The notes beneath the pieces are model-generated. The model made no database searches. It was not told where the DNA came from and saw only the letters and a program-made list of their open reading frames with translations. Position numbers and translations under genes: made by a program. Positions 44,980 to 53,990 of a DNA stretch of 64,000 nucleotides are shown here, piece by piece; position 1 is the stretch's first letter, and each line of letters opens with the position of its first letter. This DNA is from an uncultured Dorea sp. (GTDB taxonomy: Bacteria; Bacillota; Clostridia; Lachnospirales; Lachnospiraceae): the NCBI GenBank assembly GCA_910580235.1, contig CAJTVU010000004.1:124001-188000 (forward strand), written 5' to 3'.

Positions 44980-45648
44980 ATGGATAATAAAAGTTTAATG
45001 AAAGAATGGAAGCGGGGAAGTATGCGGATCGGATCCCCGACAAATCTCCTTGCGGCATTTACGGCGTTCCTGCCCGCTCTCTGGCTGTGCATTACATATA
45101 ACTGCTGGCCAGATCCGAGGGTCGTGTTAGCCGGCTGGGGAATGGTAGCATTATCCTTTGGGGCATTTTATGTGGTAGAGCCTGTGTCCTATTATGCGGC
45201 GCTGGGCATGACAGGGACTTATTTGAGCTTTCTTTCCGGTAATATCGGAAATATGCGCGTACCATGTGCAACGATGGCGTTGGAAGTAACGGACAGTGAG
45301 ACTGGCTCTATTCAAGCTGAGATCGTATCTACAATGGCAATCTGTGGCTCTATCATCACAAATTTGGTAGCGACAACAGCAGCAGTATTTTTAGGTGCAA
45401 CAATTGTAGCAGTGCTTCCCGAGTTCATTGTAGCAGGACTTACAAAATATGCGGCATCTGCAATTTTCGGCGCGACCTTTGCTACATATGCACTGAAATA
45501 TCCAAAGGTTGCAGTATTCGGACTTGGCGTGCCGTTGATCTTGAAATATACGATTGCTCCGCAGGCATGGATCCTTATCGTCGTAGCCGTATTTGGAAGT
45601 CTTGGATGGTCAAGATTGTTATATACACGGGAAAACAAAAAAGCATAA
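44980..45648 (+). CDS. Uncharacterised membrane protein, partner of DUF5058
   Basis: 222 aa, about five to six hydrophobic segments. The central part has MRVPCATMALEVTDSETGSI followed by a long hydrophobic stretch (GSIITNLVATTAAVFLGATI). No family recognised with certainty. The tight spacing to the DUF5058 gene and M20 hydrolase suggests the two membrane proteins form a two-component carrier. Seen: topology and context; inferred: partnership. Confidence 0.75.
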   Translation: MDNKSLMKEWKRGSMRIGSPTNLLAAFTAFLPALWLCITYNCWPDPRVVLAGWGMVALSFGAFYVVEPVSYYAALGMTGTYLSFLSGNIGNMRVPCATMALEVTDSETGSIQAEIVSTMAICGSIITNLVATTAAVFLGATIVAVLPEFIVAGLTKYAASAIFGATFATYALKYPKVAVFGLGVPLILKYTIAPQAWILIVVAVFGSLGWSRLLYTRENKKA

Positions 45649-45672
45649 GCGTGCATTTTGGGAGGGAAAAAA

Positions 45673-46857
45673 ATGAATATGTGGAAAGAATGCGAAGCAT
45701 TACAAGACAGTCTGGTTAAGATGAGAAGAGAGCTCCATCAGATTCCGGAGATCGGGAAAGCGCTTCCAAAGACGCAGCAATTTGTTTTAAAAGAACTGGA
45801 AAAGATGGGGATCCCTTACCGATGCTCCAAGTCCGACAGCAGTATTATTGCAGATATTACCGGGGGAAAGCCAGGAAAGACGATCGCACTCCGTGCAGAT
45901 ATGGATGCACTTACCATACAGGAGGCAAACGATGTAGATTACATTTCCACTCATGAGGGCTGTATGCATGCATGCGGGCACGACGCCCATACGGCAATGC
46001 TCTTAGGAGCTGCTAAGATCCTGTGTGAGCATAAGGAAGAATTATGTGGAAATGTAAGGCTTTTGTTCCAAACTGCAGAGGAGCTGGCAAAGGGCGCTCC
46101 GATTATGATTGAGGACGGGGCAATGGAAGGTGTAGATGCAGTATTTGGGCAGCATATTGGCACAATTATTGACAGAAGCGTGCCGACAGGAACCATTATC
46201 GCTGTACCAGGATGCTGTATGGCTTCCTTTGACAAGTTTGTAATTAAGGTAAAGGGAAAAGGCTGCCATGGCTCATCACCGGAAAAGGGAATCGACCCAA
46301 TCAATATTGCTTCTCATATTGTAATCTCACTGGAGGAGATTATCGCGAGAGAAATCGCGGCTACAAAGGCAGCAGTTACAACGATCGGTTCCATACACGG
46401 AGGAAACGTATATAATGTCATTCCAGAAACAGTTATGATCGAGGGTACGATCCGTGCGCTTGAAGAAGAAGTAAGACAGTACCAGGCAAAACGTATACAG
46501 GAGATTGCCTGTGGCGTGGCAGCAGCATTCGGAGGGGCTGCTGAGGTAGAGATAGACTGGGGAGGGCCTCCGGTCGTGAATCACGACGAGATGGCAAAGC
46601 TGGCACAAGAGGCCGCAAAAAATGTTGTAGGGGAGGATCATGTTATCGTTTCCCTTCCAGCGCCTAATATGGGAGGAGAAGATTTCGCATATTATCTCCA
46701 GAAGGCGCCGGGCGCATTCTGCTTCTTAAGCTCATCAAATACAGAGAAGCATACAGATGTCCCGCATCATAATCCAAAGTTTAATATCGATGAAGATGCG
46801 CTGTATAAGGGCTCTGCATTATTTGTTGACATAGTGGAAAGGTTTTTAAACCGATGA
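45673..46857 (+). CDS. M20-family amidohydrolase (N-acyl amino acid / IAA-amino acid hydrolase type)
   Basis: 394 aa zinc-dependent hydrolase of the M20D type. Metal and catalytic region in HACGHDAHTAMLLGAAK, QTAEELAKGAPIMIEDGAME, and the C-terminal metal ligand in MGGEDFAYYLQKAPG. The lid domain starts near FVIKVKGKGCHGSSP. Start at the ATG at 45673 behind GGGAGG. Family members cleave N-acyl, amino-acid or peptide conjugates; the actual conjugate is unknown. Last gene of the PucR-divergent operon, followed by a terminator. Confidence 0.93.
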   Translation: MNMWKECEALQDSLVKMRRELHQIPEIGKALPKTQQFVLKELEKMGIPYRCSKSDSSIIADITGGKPGKTIALRADMDALTIQEANDVDYISTHEGCMHACGHDAHTAMLLGAAKILCEHKEELCGNVRLLFQTAEELAKGAPIMIEDGAMEGVDAVFGQHIGTIIDRSVPTGTIIAVPGCCMASFDKFVIKVKGKGCHGSSPEKGIDPINIASHIVISLEEIIAREIAATKAAVTTIGSIHGGNVYNVIPETVMIEGTIRALEEEVRQYQAKRIQEIACGVAAAFGGAAEVEIDWGGPPVVNHDEMAKLAQEAAKNVVGEDHVIVSLPAPNMGGEDFAYYLQKAPGAFCFLSSSNTEKHTDVPHHNPKFNIDEDALYKGSALFVDIVERFLNR

Positions 46858-46871
46858 CATATCATCCCCTG

Positions 46872-46912
46872 GGGGTAGAAGGCTTCTGCCTTCTACCCCT
46901 TCTCAATTCTTA
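46872..46912 (+). terminator. Intrinsic terminator after the M20 hydrolase operon
   Basis: Perfect 12 bp stem GGGGTAGAAGGC/GCCTTCTACCCC (46872-46883, 46888-46899), loop TTCT, followed by a T-rich tail. It may serve prfA on the minus strand as well. Confidence 0.8.
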
Positions 46913-46927
46913 AATCCTTTTCAGCTT

Positions 46928-48001
46928 CTACTCTTCATTCATATTCGCCAGCTTCGCCGCCTGGTCCGCCGCGATGCATGCGTCGATGATCTCCTGTATG
47001 TCGCCGTTCATGATCTTATCCAGCTTATATAAGGTAAGCCCGATGCGGTGATCAGTGACGCGCCCCTGTGGGAAATTATAAGTACGGATCTTCTCAGACC
47101 GGTCTCCTGTCCCAATCTGGCTCTTTCTCGCCTCGGACTCGGCGTCGTGGCGCTTCTGGCATTCCAGATCGTAGAGCTTCGCTCGGAGAAGGGCGAACGC
47201 TTTCTCTTTGTTCTGCAGCTGAGACTTCTCCGTCTGGCTGTAGATTACGATCCCAGTCGGATAGTGGGTCAGGCGCACGGCAGAATCCGTCGTATTGACG
47301 CACTGGCCGCCGTTCCCGGACGCACGCATAACGTCAATGCGGATATCCTTTTCGTCAATCTGGATATCCACTTCCTCCGCCTCCGGCATGACCGCTACTG
47401 TGATCGTGGATGTATGGATGCGCCCGCCGGACTCTGTCTCCGGCACGCGCTGCACCCGATGGACTCCCGATTCATATTTCATCACAGAGTATGCGCCGCT
47501 TCCGGTAATCATGAAGGTCACATTCTTCATGCCGCCGATCCCGATCTCCTCACACTCTACAAGCTCCACTCTCCATCTCTTGCTCTCGGCATAGTGGAGG
47601 TACATGCGGTAGATCTCTGCCGCAAAGAGCGCGGCCTCGTCCCCGCCGGCTCCGGCGCGGATCTCAACTACGACGTTCTTATCATCGTTAGGGTCTTTTG
47701 GGAGAAGCAGTATCTTAAGCTCATGCTCCAGCTCCTCCACCCTTGCTTTCGCAGCGCTCAGCTCTTCTTTCGCCAGCTCCCGCAATTCTTCATCAGACTC
47801 TTCTTCCAGCATCTGCAAGCTGTCCTCGATCGTCTGCTTACATTGTTTATATTCCTTATATGCTTCCACGATAGGAGTCAGATCATTCTGCTCCTTCATA
47901 AGCCTGCGGAACCGATTCTGGTCGTTCGCCACGTCCGGCTCCTGAAGCTCACTTAGGATTTCTTCCAGCCGAATGAGCAGATCCTCCAATTTATCAAACA
48001 T
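46928..48001 (-). CDS. prfA: Peptide chain release factor 1
   Basis: 357 aa class I release factor for UAA/UAG. The N-terminal coiled region precedes the catalytic GGQ in MRASGNGGQCVNTTDSA; the PEAEEVDIQID region is upstream. RF1-specific stop-codon reading lies in the middle domain (TESGGRIHTSTITVA). Start at 48001 (MFDKLED) behind GGAGGAGAGG; a longer frame overlaps prmC. It is substrate of PrmC, whose gene overlaps just upstream. Confidence 0.96.
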   Translation of the reverse strand: MFDKLEDLLIRLEEILSELQEPDVANDQNRFRRLMKEQNDLTPIVEAYKEYKQCKQTIEDSLQMLEEESDEELRELAKEELSAAKARVEELEHELKILLLPKDPNDDKNVVVEIRAGAGGDEAALFAAEIYRMYLHYAESKRWRVELVECEEIGIGGMKNVTFMITGSGAYSVMKYESGVHRVQRVPETESGGRIHTSTITVAVMPEAEEVDIQIDEKDIRIDVMRASGNGGQCVNTTDSAVRLTHYPTGIVIYSQTEKSQLQNKEKAFALLRAKLYDLECQKRHDAESEARKSQIGTGDRSEKIRTYNFPQGRVTDHRIGLTLYKLDKIMNGDIQEIIDACIAADQAAKLANMNEE

Positions 48002-48896
48002 TTCCTCTCCTCCTTGATTCATACATCTGTTCTCTATTGTATCGTCCGCGCACGACACGGTCAAGACCTGACAGATCCTTTTTCACCCGCACGTCGCCAT
48101 ATCCGGCGGACTCCATAAGAGCGGCCACCGCCTCCCCCTGCTCGCATCCTATCTCGAATATAAGCGTCCCGCCGTCTTCTATATGCCCTATGCTCTGCCG
48201 GACGATCTCTCTGTAGAAATGAAGCCCGTCGGCTCCCCCGTCCAGCGCGATGCGCGGATCGAAAAGCCGCACTTCGTCCTGCAGCCCTTCTATAGCTTCC
48301 GTCGGGATATAGGGCGGATTTGACACGATCAGATCAAATCTTCCTTCTATCTTCGCGAAAAGGTCGCTCTTTACGAACTGCGCCTGCGCTCCGAGACGCT
48401 TCGCATTCTCTTCTGCCACTGCCAGCGCCTCTTCAGATATATCCGCGCCCACTCCTTTTATCTCTTCTATATGCAGCCTCTCTTCAGCCATCTTTAAGAG
48501 GCTTATAAGGATGCACCCGCTCCCGGTGCAAAGATCCAACGCCCGCGCCCCGGGACTTAACGCCTGCAAGGCTTCGTCCACCAGGACTTCCGTGTCCTGC
48601 CTTGGGATGAGGACATGCTCATTTACCCGGAACGTATAGCCCATAAACTCCTGCTCCCCGGTAATATGCTGGAGCGGGATCCTCTTTGCACGCTTCCCGA
48701 CAGACGCAAAGTACTGTTCTGCTTCCCCCTCGCTTACTTCTCTGTCAGGAGCCCCATAATAGGAAGCCTTCGTAATCCCTGTCACATAGGAAAGGAGCAG
48801 CCATGCGTCAAGGGACGCCTCCGGGATGAGCGCCTCCTCGAGAATACGGCTTCCCTTCCTATATATCTCCTGCAGCGCCAAAGTTCTCTGACTCAT
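47994..48896 (-). CDS. prmC: Release factor glutamine methyltransferase
   Basis: 300 aa. N-terminal PrmC helical domain, then SAM methyltransferase with ALDLCTGSGCILISLL and the catalytic VSNPPYIP motif. It methylates the GGQ glutamine of release factors. Start at 48896 (MSQRTLALQ) behind TTGGAGAG; an ATG five codons upstream lacks a good site. Overlaps prfA at its end and the DUF1385 gene at its start. Confidence 0.95.
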   Translation of the reverse strand: MSQRTLALQEIYRKGSRILEEALIPEASLDAWLLLSYVTGITKASYYGAPDREVSEGEAEQYFASVGKRAKRIPLQHITGEQEFMGYTFRVNEHVLIPRQDTEVLVDEALQALSPGARALDLCTGSGCILISLLKMAEERLHIEEIKGVGADISEEALAVAEENAKRLGAQAQFVKSDLFAKIEGRFDLIVSNPPYIPTEAIEGLQDEVRLFDPRIALDGGADGLHFYREIVRQSIGHIEDGGTLIFEIGCEQGEAVAALMESAGYGDVRVKKDLSGLDRVVRGRYNREQMYESRRRGNV

Positions 48897-49797
48897 ATGC
48901 TCTCCAATCAAACACAGCCTCCACAGCCCGGATGGCGACCTCTATCATACTGTCGTCCGGCTCCTTCGTCGTCAGCCTCTGCACGGCCAGACCCGGACGG
49001 CTTAAGAAGTCCACAAGGGCATTGTCACTGTTCCCTGCCAGCTTCAGTACTTCGTAAGAAATCCCCGCGATCACCGGAAGGAGCGCGATCCGCACAAGCA
49101 CCCGCATAAGCGGCGATTCTACCTGGATCAGAAGAAGCAGGATAATACTGATGGCCAGCACGAAGAACAAGAAGCTCGTCCCGCACCTTTTATGCTGCCT
49201 GGAGCTTTTCCTCACATTTTCTACTGTAAGCGGAAGGCCATGCTCAATACAGTTGATACATTTATGCTCCGCCCCATGGTACATAAATGTGCGCTGGATA
49301 TCCTCCATCCGGGAGATTAAGAGGACATAGCCGACAAAAATCGCGATCCGCACGAACCCCTCGATAACCGTGCGGATATGATAAGACGGTATCACCGGCT
49401 TCAGGATAGAAGACAGCGCATAAGGAAGCACCATGAAGATCAGCACTGCGGCCACAGCTGAGACCGCGACTGTGCCTGCCATAAGAAGCTTCTCTCGCTT
49501 CTCTTTCCCGGCCTCTTCTTTTGCCGTAAGCGCTTTTTCTTTCGTCTCTTCTTCCTCTATAAAGCTGGCAGAATAGGTCAGCGTCTTAATCCCAAGGACC
49601 ATAGAATCTATAAAGTTAAATACGCCCCTGATAAACGGGATCTCCGTAAGCCTCTTCCATCTTATGATGCTTTTATAAGTATCCTTTTCCACGCAGATCT
49701 CTCCGTCAGGCTTGCGGACAGCCACTGCGTATTCATTTTTATGCCGCATCATGATCCCTTCCAGGACCGCCTGGCCTCCGATATTTGATGACTTCAT
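48859..49797 (-). CDS. DUF1385 family membrane protein (YqhQ-like)
   Basis: 312 aa. The family opening GGQAVLEGIMMRH is present, then FIRGVFNFIDSMVLGIKTL, several hydrophobic helices, and MYHGAEHKCINCIEHGLPL with a Cys/His motif. Function unknown; it is conserved beside rpmE, prmC and prfA in clostridia. It overlaps prmC. Confidence 0.92.
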   Translation of the reverse strand: MKSSNIGGQAVLEGIMMRHKNEYAVAVRKPDGEICVEKDTYKSIIRWKRLTEIPFIRGVFNFIDSMVLGIKTLTYSASFIEEEETKEKALTAKEEAGKEKREKLLMAGTVAVSAVAAVLIFMVLPYALSSILKPVIPSYHIRTVIEGFVRIAIFVGYVLLISRMEDIQRTFMYHGAEHKCINCIEHGLPLTVENVRKSSRQHKRCGTSFLFFVLAISIILLLLIQVESPLMRVLVRIALLPVIAGISYEVLKLAGNSDNALVDFLSRPGLAVQRLTTKEPDDSMIEVAIRAVEAVFDWRAYESENFGAAGDI

Positions 49798-49825
49798 ATT
49801 TCATATTCCCTCTTCCATATACGAT

Positions 49826-49856
49826 AAAAGGGTTGAGATTCTTGAAACCTCAACCC
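49826..49856 (-). terminator. Intrinsic terminator after rpmE
   Basis: Minus strand GGGTTGAG/CTCAACCC stem (49856-49849, 49837-49830) followed by TTTT. It separates rpmE from the DUF1385 gene. Confidence 0.75.
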
Positions 49857-49870
49857 CGATCCTTGCAAGC

Positions 49871-50074
49871 TTACTTGCTGATTCCGTACTTCTTATTGAA
49901 CTTGTCGACACGTCCGCGCGCCTGAGCCGCCTTCTGCTGCCCTGTGTAGAACGGATGGCATTTGGAGCAGATTTCTACATGGATATCTTCTTTTGTAGAG
50001 CCTGTCACAAATGTGTTCCCACAGTTACATGTCACCGTTGCCTGATGATATGCTGGATGGATTCCTTCTTTCAT
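49871..50074 (-). CDS. rpmE: Ribosomal protein bL31 (zinc-binding form)
   Basis: 67 aa. MKEGIHPAYHQATVTCNCGNTF and EICSKCHPFYTG give the zinc-binding CxC...CxxC set, so this is the C+ form. Start at 50074 behind GAGGTG; a start three codons upstream is less likely. Own promoter at 50144 and terminator at 49826. Confidence 0.96.
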   Translation of the reverse strand: MKEGIHPAYHQATVTCNCGNTFVTGSTKEDIHVEICSKCHPFYTGQQKAAQARGRVDKFNKKYGISK

Positions 50075-50143
50075 GATTTTCACCTCTTCTTTATTTTATC
50101 TGCGTAAAACGCGATGAATATTCCTCTGTTAAACAGCGTTGTT

Positions 50144-50172
50144 ATTGTACCATAAAACAAGTACATTGTCTA
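50144..50172 (-). promoter_or_regulatory. rpmE: Probable rpmE promoter
   Basis: Minus strand TAGACA (50172-50167), 17 bp spacer, TACAAT (50149-50144). The -35 overlaps the rho stop codon. Confidence 0.5.
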
Positions 50173-51531
50173 GATTAATTTTGTCTTTTTTACCATTTGT
50201 ATAAATTCCGCGTTATTCCGGGTCCTCGAGAACATGTTCAGAATGTTGTCCACTGCCTCGTCCGCCCGCATCCCGTTCAGCGCGCGGCGCATCGTATCGA
50301 CCGCCTCCTGCTCTTCCCTGCTAAGAAGCAGATCCTCGCGCCTCGTCCCCGACTTAGGGATATCGATCGCCGGGAATACACGTTTCTCAGACAGCTTCCT
50401 GTCAAGCACAAGCTCCATATTTCCGGTTCCCTTGAACTCCTCATAGATGACGTCGTCCATCTTGCTCCCCGTGTCCACAAGCGCGGTCGCAAGAATCGTA
50501 AGGCTCCCTCCCTGGCGCATATTCCTGGCGGCGCCGAAGATACGCTTAGGCATATGAAGAGCCGCGGGGTCAAGACCTCCCGACAGTGTCCTTCCTGACG
50601 GGGGGACGGTCAGATTGTACGCCCTTGCAAGCCTCGTGATGCTGTCCAGAAGTATCATGACGTCTTTCCCATGCTCTACGAGACGTTTCGCACGTTCAAG
50701 CACCATCTCGGAAACCCTCTTATGATGGTCTGGAAGCTCATCGAAGGTAGAATAGATCACTTCCACATTCTTTCCTTCAATACTCTCCCTTATATCCGTA
50801 ACCTCCTCCGGCCGCTCGTCGATAAGCAGGATCAGAAGATGTATCTCAGGATTGTTCTTCTGCACAGAAAGCGCTACCTGCTTAAGGAGGGTCGTCTTAC
50901 CTGCCTTCGGCGGCGACACGATCATGCCGCGCTGCCCTTTCCCTATCGGTGAGAGAAGATCGGTGATCCTCATGGCAGTACTTGTCCGCCCACATTCCAG
51001 ACGAAGCCTCTCATTGGGGAATATGGGGGTGAGATCCTCAAAGTTCGGCCGCCGCATCGCCAGCAAAGGGTCGATCCCATTAATCTTCGTCAGATAGAGG
51101 AGCGCGCTGAATTTCTCCTGCTGCGTCTTAATCCTCGTATTTCCTTTCAGTATATCTCCCGTCTTCAGATTAAACCTGCGGATCTGCGACGGCGACACAT
51201 AAATATCATTGTCGCCGGGCAGATAGTTCTCGCTTCTTATGAAGCCAAACCCGTCGGTCATAACTTCCAATATCCCCTGCACGACAGTCCCGCTGTCCAA
51301 CCGGTCGATATCGTGGAACTCTCTGTCCCCGGTATTGGCAGACATCTCTTTTACAGTCTCCTTCGCCTCTCTCTTCTGCTCTCTCCCTTTCGCGTTCTCT
51401 TTCTCATCTTCTCTGAGCATTGCCTCAATGACCTCTGCCTTCTTCATCGTAGAGATTCCCTTAATCCCCCTTGCCTTCGCAAGATCCTTTAATGTTGCCA
51501 GAGGAAGAGTCTCATATTTCTCTCTCATCAT
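50170..51531 (-). CDS. rho: Transcription termination factor Rho
   Basis: 453 aa. N-terminal Rho domain (LPLATLKDLAKARGIKGIST), a charged Lys/Glu insertion (~residues 40-70) common in clostridial Rho, an OB-fold RNA site (GFGFIRSENYLPGDNDIYVS), and an ATPase with Walker A SPPKAGKTTLLKQ and LILLIDERPEEVTDI. Start set at 51531 (MMREKYETL) because AAAGGA lies nine bases upstream; the open frame runs 13 codons further. Confidence 0.94.
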   Translation of the reverse strand: MMREKYETLPLATLKDLAKARGIKGISTMKKAEVIEAMLREDEKENAKGREQKREAKETVKEMSANTGDREFHDIDRLDSGTVVQGILEVMTDGFGFIRSENYLPGDNDIYVSPSQIRRFNLKTGDILKGNTRIKTQQEKFSALLYLTKINGIDPLLAMRRPNFEDLTPIFPNERLRLECGRTSTAMRITDLLSPIGKGQRGMIVSPPKAGKTTLLKQVALSVQKNNPEIHLLILLIDERPEEVTDIRESIEGKNVEVIYSTFDELPDHHKRVSEMVLERAKRLVEHGKDVMILLDSITRLARAYNLTVPPSGRTLSGGLDPAALHMPKRIFGAARNMRQGGSLTILATALVDTGSKMDDVIYEEFKGTGNMELVLDRKLSEKRVFPAIDIPKSGTRREDLLLSREEQEAVDTMRRALNGMRADEAVDNILNMFSRTRNNAEFIQMVKKTKLI

Positions 51532-51612
51532 AATCTTTAATCCTTTCATATCATATCTGTTTATGTCCACTGGGATTCGAAGCCTGAAACGACCTAATTG
51601 ACATTTGACTGT

Positions 51613-51641
51613 ATTATACTACATGCAGAGGACGTTTGAAA
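51613..51641 (-). promoter_or_regulatory. rho: Probable rho promoter
   Basis: Minus strand TTTCAA (51641-51636), 17 bp spacer, perfect TATAAT (51618-51613). Just upstream (51668-51719) a hairpin with arms near CAGAATGGCTG and CAGCCATTTCTG separates it from the metalloprotease gene. Confidence 0.5.
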
Positions 51642-51742
51642 AGAGATTTTTCCTCCCTGCATCAAGTCAGAAATGGCTGCCGTTTCACAGACAAAGTCCG
51701 TTCCACAACAGCCATTCTGCATTTCACATTCATTCTTATACT

Positions 51743-52276
51743 TTACAATAGCTTATCTACAGAGCTTCCTTTTTCTTCTTCATTTCCGGCCTGCTCTTCA
51801 GGCTGGCCCGTCTCATTCTTGAACATTGTCCGCGTCGTCCCTCCGGATATATAGCTCCGTCCACATTCCGGGCAGATAGCCGTATGGTATGTGACCGACT
51901 GGGAGACGATCTTCTTGTCCTCACGCTCCGCCTCTGACTTCGCATGGGACACATGTTCATTCTCATGGGCGCGCACGGCAGAAGCCGCCTTCTCAGGGCT
52001 TAATTTTGTAGGCATCTTAAATGAGACGCTCGGATCGTCTGAGCCGTCCTGGTACTTCCGGTTCTTACACGTCTGGCACTCATAGCTGTCAAAACGTCCC
52101 ACGGCGCCGCTTCCCTCGCTCTCACGCTGCACGGGAGCACCCTGGCTGTCCTGGGCGACCCCTGCATTCCCCTGCACTTGCCCTGCCGCACCAGAAGAAG
52201 CCGCATTGGACGCCGGAACCGCGACTCTCTCCATACGATACATGCTCACATTGCTCATACTCATAGTAGGAATCAT
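51743..52276 (-). CDS. Putative zinc metalloprotease, SprA/CJM1_0395-like
   Basis: 177 aa. Ser/Ala/Gly-rich N-terminus, CQTCKNRKYQDGS, then VRAHENEHVSHAKSEAE containing HExxH, and CPECGRSY near the end. The pattern fits the short putative metalloprotease family related to SprA; the paired CxxC motifs may bind a second zinc. No signal peptide or membrane helix. Start at 52276 behind GGGGTGAG. Function unknown. Confidence 0.75.
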   Translation of the reverse strand: MIPTMSMSNVSMYRMERVAVPASNAASSGAAGQVQGNAGVAQDSQGAPVQRESEGSGAVGRFDSYECQTCKNRKYQDGSDDPSVSFKMPTKLSPEKAASAVRAHENEHVSHAKSEAEREDKKIVSQSVTYHTAICPECGRSYISGGTTRTMFKNETGQPEEQAGNEEEKGSSVDKLL

Positions 52277-52412
52277 CCCTTTTCTCACCCCTTTAACTGT
52301 CAAGATTATTTTTTTATTTTTACATATTTTAACACATCTTTATAGTTCCCGTCAAAGGATTTGTCTGCAAATAATATTTTTCTATACATATCCTGCCGTC
52401 TGCGGCCAGTTG

Positions 52413-52441
52413 TTGACTTGCTCTCCAAGGAATGCTATGAT
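52413..52441 (+). promoter_or_regulatory. Promoter of the radical-SAM/DUF4364 operon
   Basis: TTGACT (52413-52418), 17 bp spacer, TATGAT (52436-52441), facing the gene at 52519. Confidence 0.65.
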
Positions 52442-52518
52442 GGATAAAATAATCGTGCCCTCCAGTATATGCTGAGGACAGATAATGTTGCGGGGAAGGC
52501 AGTGAGGAAGCTGGTCTG

Positions 52519-53421
52519 ATGCGATACTACTCTTTAAATACTTATCTACAGCAGGCTTACGGAAAGAAGCTGTACAAAATTGCCTTAAACGGCGGCATGA
52601 CCTGCCCCAATCGCGACGGGACGCTGGGAGAGCGCGGATGCATCTTCTGCAGCCGGGGCGGCTCCGGCGATTTCGCCTCGGATGCTTCTCTTTCTATAAC
52701 AGAACAGATTGAGAAGGGTAAGTCTCTCATTAAGAAAAAGTACAGCGGCGGCTCTTATATTGCTTATTTCCAGGCATACACGAATACTTACGCGCCGCTC
52801 TCAAAGCTGTGCTCCATTTTTACAGAGGCCGTCCGGCATCCCGACATACAAGTGCTGTCTGTGGCCACAAGGCCGGACTGTCTTGCCCCTGAAGCCATTG
52901 GGCTTCTGAAAAGCTTAAGCCGCGAAAAGCCTGTCTGGGTAGAGCTGGGGCTCCAGACGATCCATGAATGTACGGCCCGGTTCATCCGCAGAGGCTACGG
53001 CCTTCCGGTATTCGAGCAGGCCGTAGCCGACCTTCGCAATGCCGGGATTGGGATCATAGTCCATACGATCCTTGGGCTTCCCGGCGAAGATATATCTATG
53101 ACGCTTGAGACGATGCACTATCTCAACCGCCTGGAGATCGACGGAGTCAAGCTCCAGCTGCTGCACGTTCTGGAAGGCACGGATCTGGCGGACGAATACC
53201 GCAGAGACCCTTTTCCTGTACTGTCCATGGAACAATATTTCTTCCTTCTTGGGAAGTGCATCTCACATCTTCGTGAAGACATCGTCATCCACCGGCTTAC
53301 AGGAGACGGGCCAAAAAGCCTCCTTATAGCGCCACTGTGGAGCGCAGATAAGAAAAGAGTCCTCAATCAGATGCAGCTCTATTTCGAAGAGCACGATATC
53401 CGACAGGGAAAGGAATTATAA
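52519..53421 (+). CDS. TIGR01212-family radical SAM protein (YhcC-like)
   Basis: 300 aa. YSLNTYLQQAYGKKLYKIAL at the N-terminus, cluster cysteines in GGMTCPNRDGTLGERGCIFC (residues ~25-45), then GLPGEDISMTLETMHYLN. Typical of the Elp3-like TIGR01212 family; the substrate is not known, with tRNA or other RNA modification possible. DUF4364 follows 2 bp later. Confidence 0.92.
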   Translation: MRYYSLNTYLQQAYGKKLYKIALNGGMTCPNRDGTLGERGCIFCSRGGSGDFASDASLSITEQIEKGKSLIKKKYSGGSYIAYFQAYTNTYAPLSKLCSIFTEAVRHPDIQVLSVATRPDCLAPEAIGLLKSLSREKPVWVELGLQTIHECTARFIRRGYGLPVFEQAVADLRNAGIGIIVHTILGLPGEDISMTLETMHYLNRLEIDGVKLQLLHVLEGTDLADEYRRDPFPVLSMEQYFFLLGKCISHLREDIVIHRLTGDGPKSLLIAPLWSADKKRVLNQMQLYFEEHDIRQGKEL

Positions 53422-53423
53422 CT

Positions 53424-53936
53424 ATGGCTGAAGTGTTTAAATTATACAAGCTGATTGTCCTTTATATGCTGGACAAGGTGGATTTCCCGCTGACGAATTC
53501 CCAGATCTCAGAATTCATCCTTGCCGAAGGCTATATGGATTATTTTAAGCTCCAGCAAGTCCTGGCAGAGCTGGCGGAATCCGGCTTTGTGCGGGAGGAG
53601 GCGTCTCACAGCCGTACCTTTTACCACCTGACGGACGAAGGCGCTCAGACTTTACATTATTTTAAGAGAGATATCTCCACGGATATCCAGCAAGATATCG
53701 ACCAGTTCCTTCACGATAAGATGTATGAGCTTAAAAATGAATTTTCTGTGAGAGCAGGCTATTACAAGAACGAGGACGGCGGCTACTCTGTGTGCTGCAA
53801 AGTAATCGAACATGACGCCCCTCTTATCGAGCTGACGCTGACAGTCCCTTCGGAGGCCGCGGCCATCTCGGCATCCAACAACTGGCCGCAGAAAAATCAG
53901 GAGATCTACGCATTTGTTATGCAGAAGCTGCTGTAG
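53424..53936 (+). CDS. DUF4364 family protein
   Basis: 170 aa. An N-terminal winged-helix-like part (LYKLIVLYMLDKVDFPLTNSQ...QQVLAELAESGFV) and a C-terminal alpha-beta domain (GGYSVCCKVIEHDAPLIEL). A clostridial family, probably a regulator; target unknown. Coupled to the radical-SAM gene by a 2 bp gap. Confidence 0.88.
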   Translation: MAEVFKLYKLIVLYMLDKVDFPLTNSQISEFILAEGYMDYFKLQQVLAELAESGFVREEASHSRTFYHLTDEGAQTLHYFKRDISTDIQQDIDQFLHDKMYELKNEFSVRAGYYKNEDGGYSVCCKVIEHDAPLIELTLTVPSEAAAISASNNWPQKNQEIYAFVMQKLL

Positions 53937-53990
53937 GGCAGATGTAAAATCAAAAAAGATAATCAAATATATAGGAGAGAAGAACAGATT

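Noticed and set aside
47048..47956. Plus-strand 302-codon frame antisense to prfA
   Set aside because: prfA has all family motifs; the antisense frame lacks a start signal and recognisable domains.
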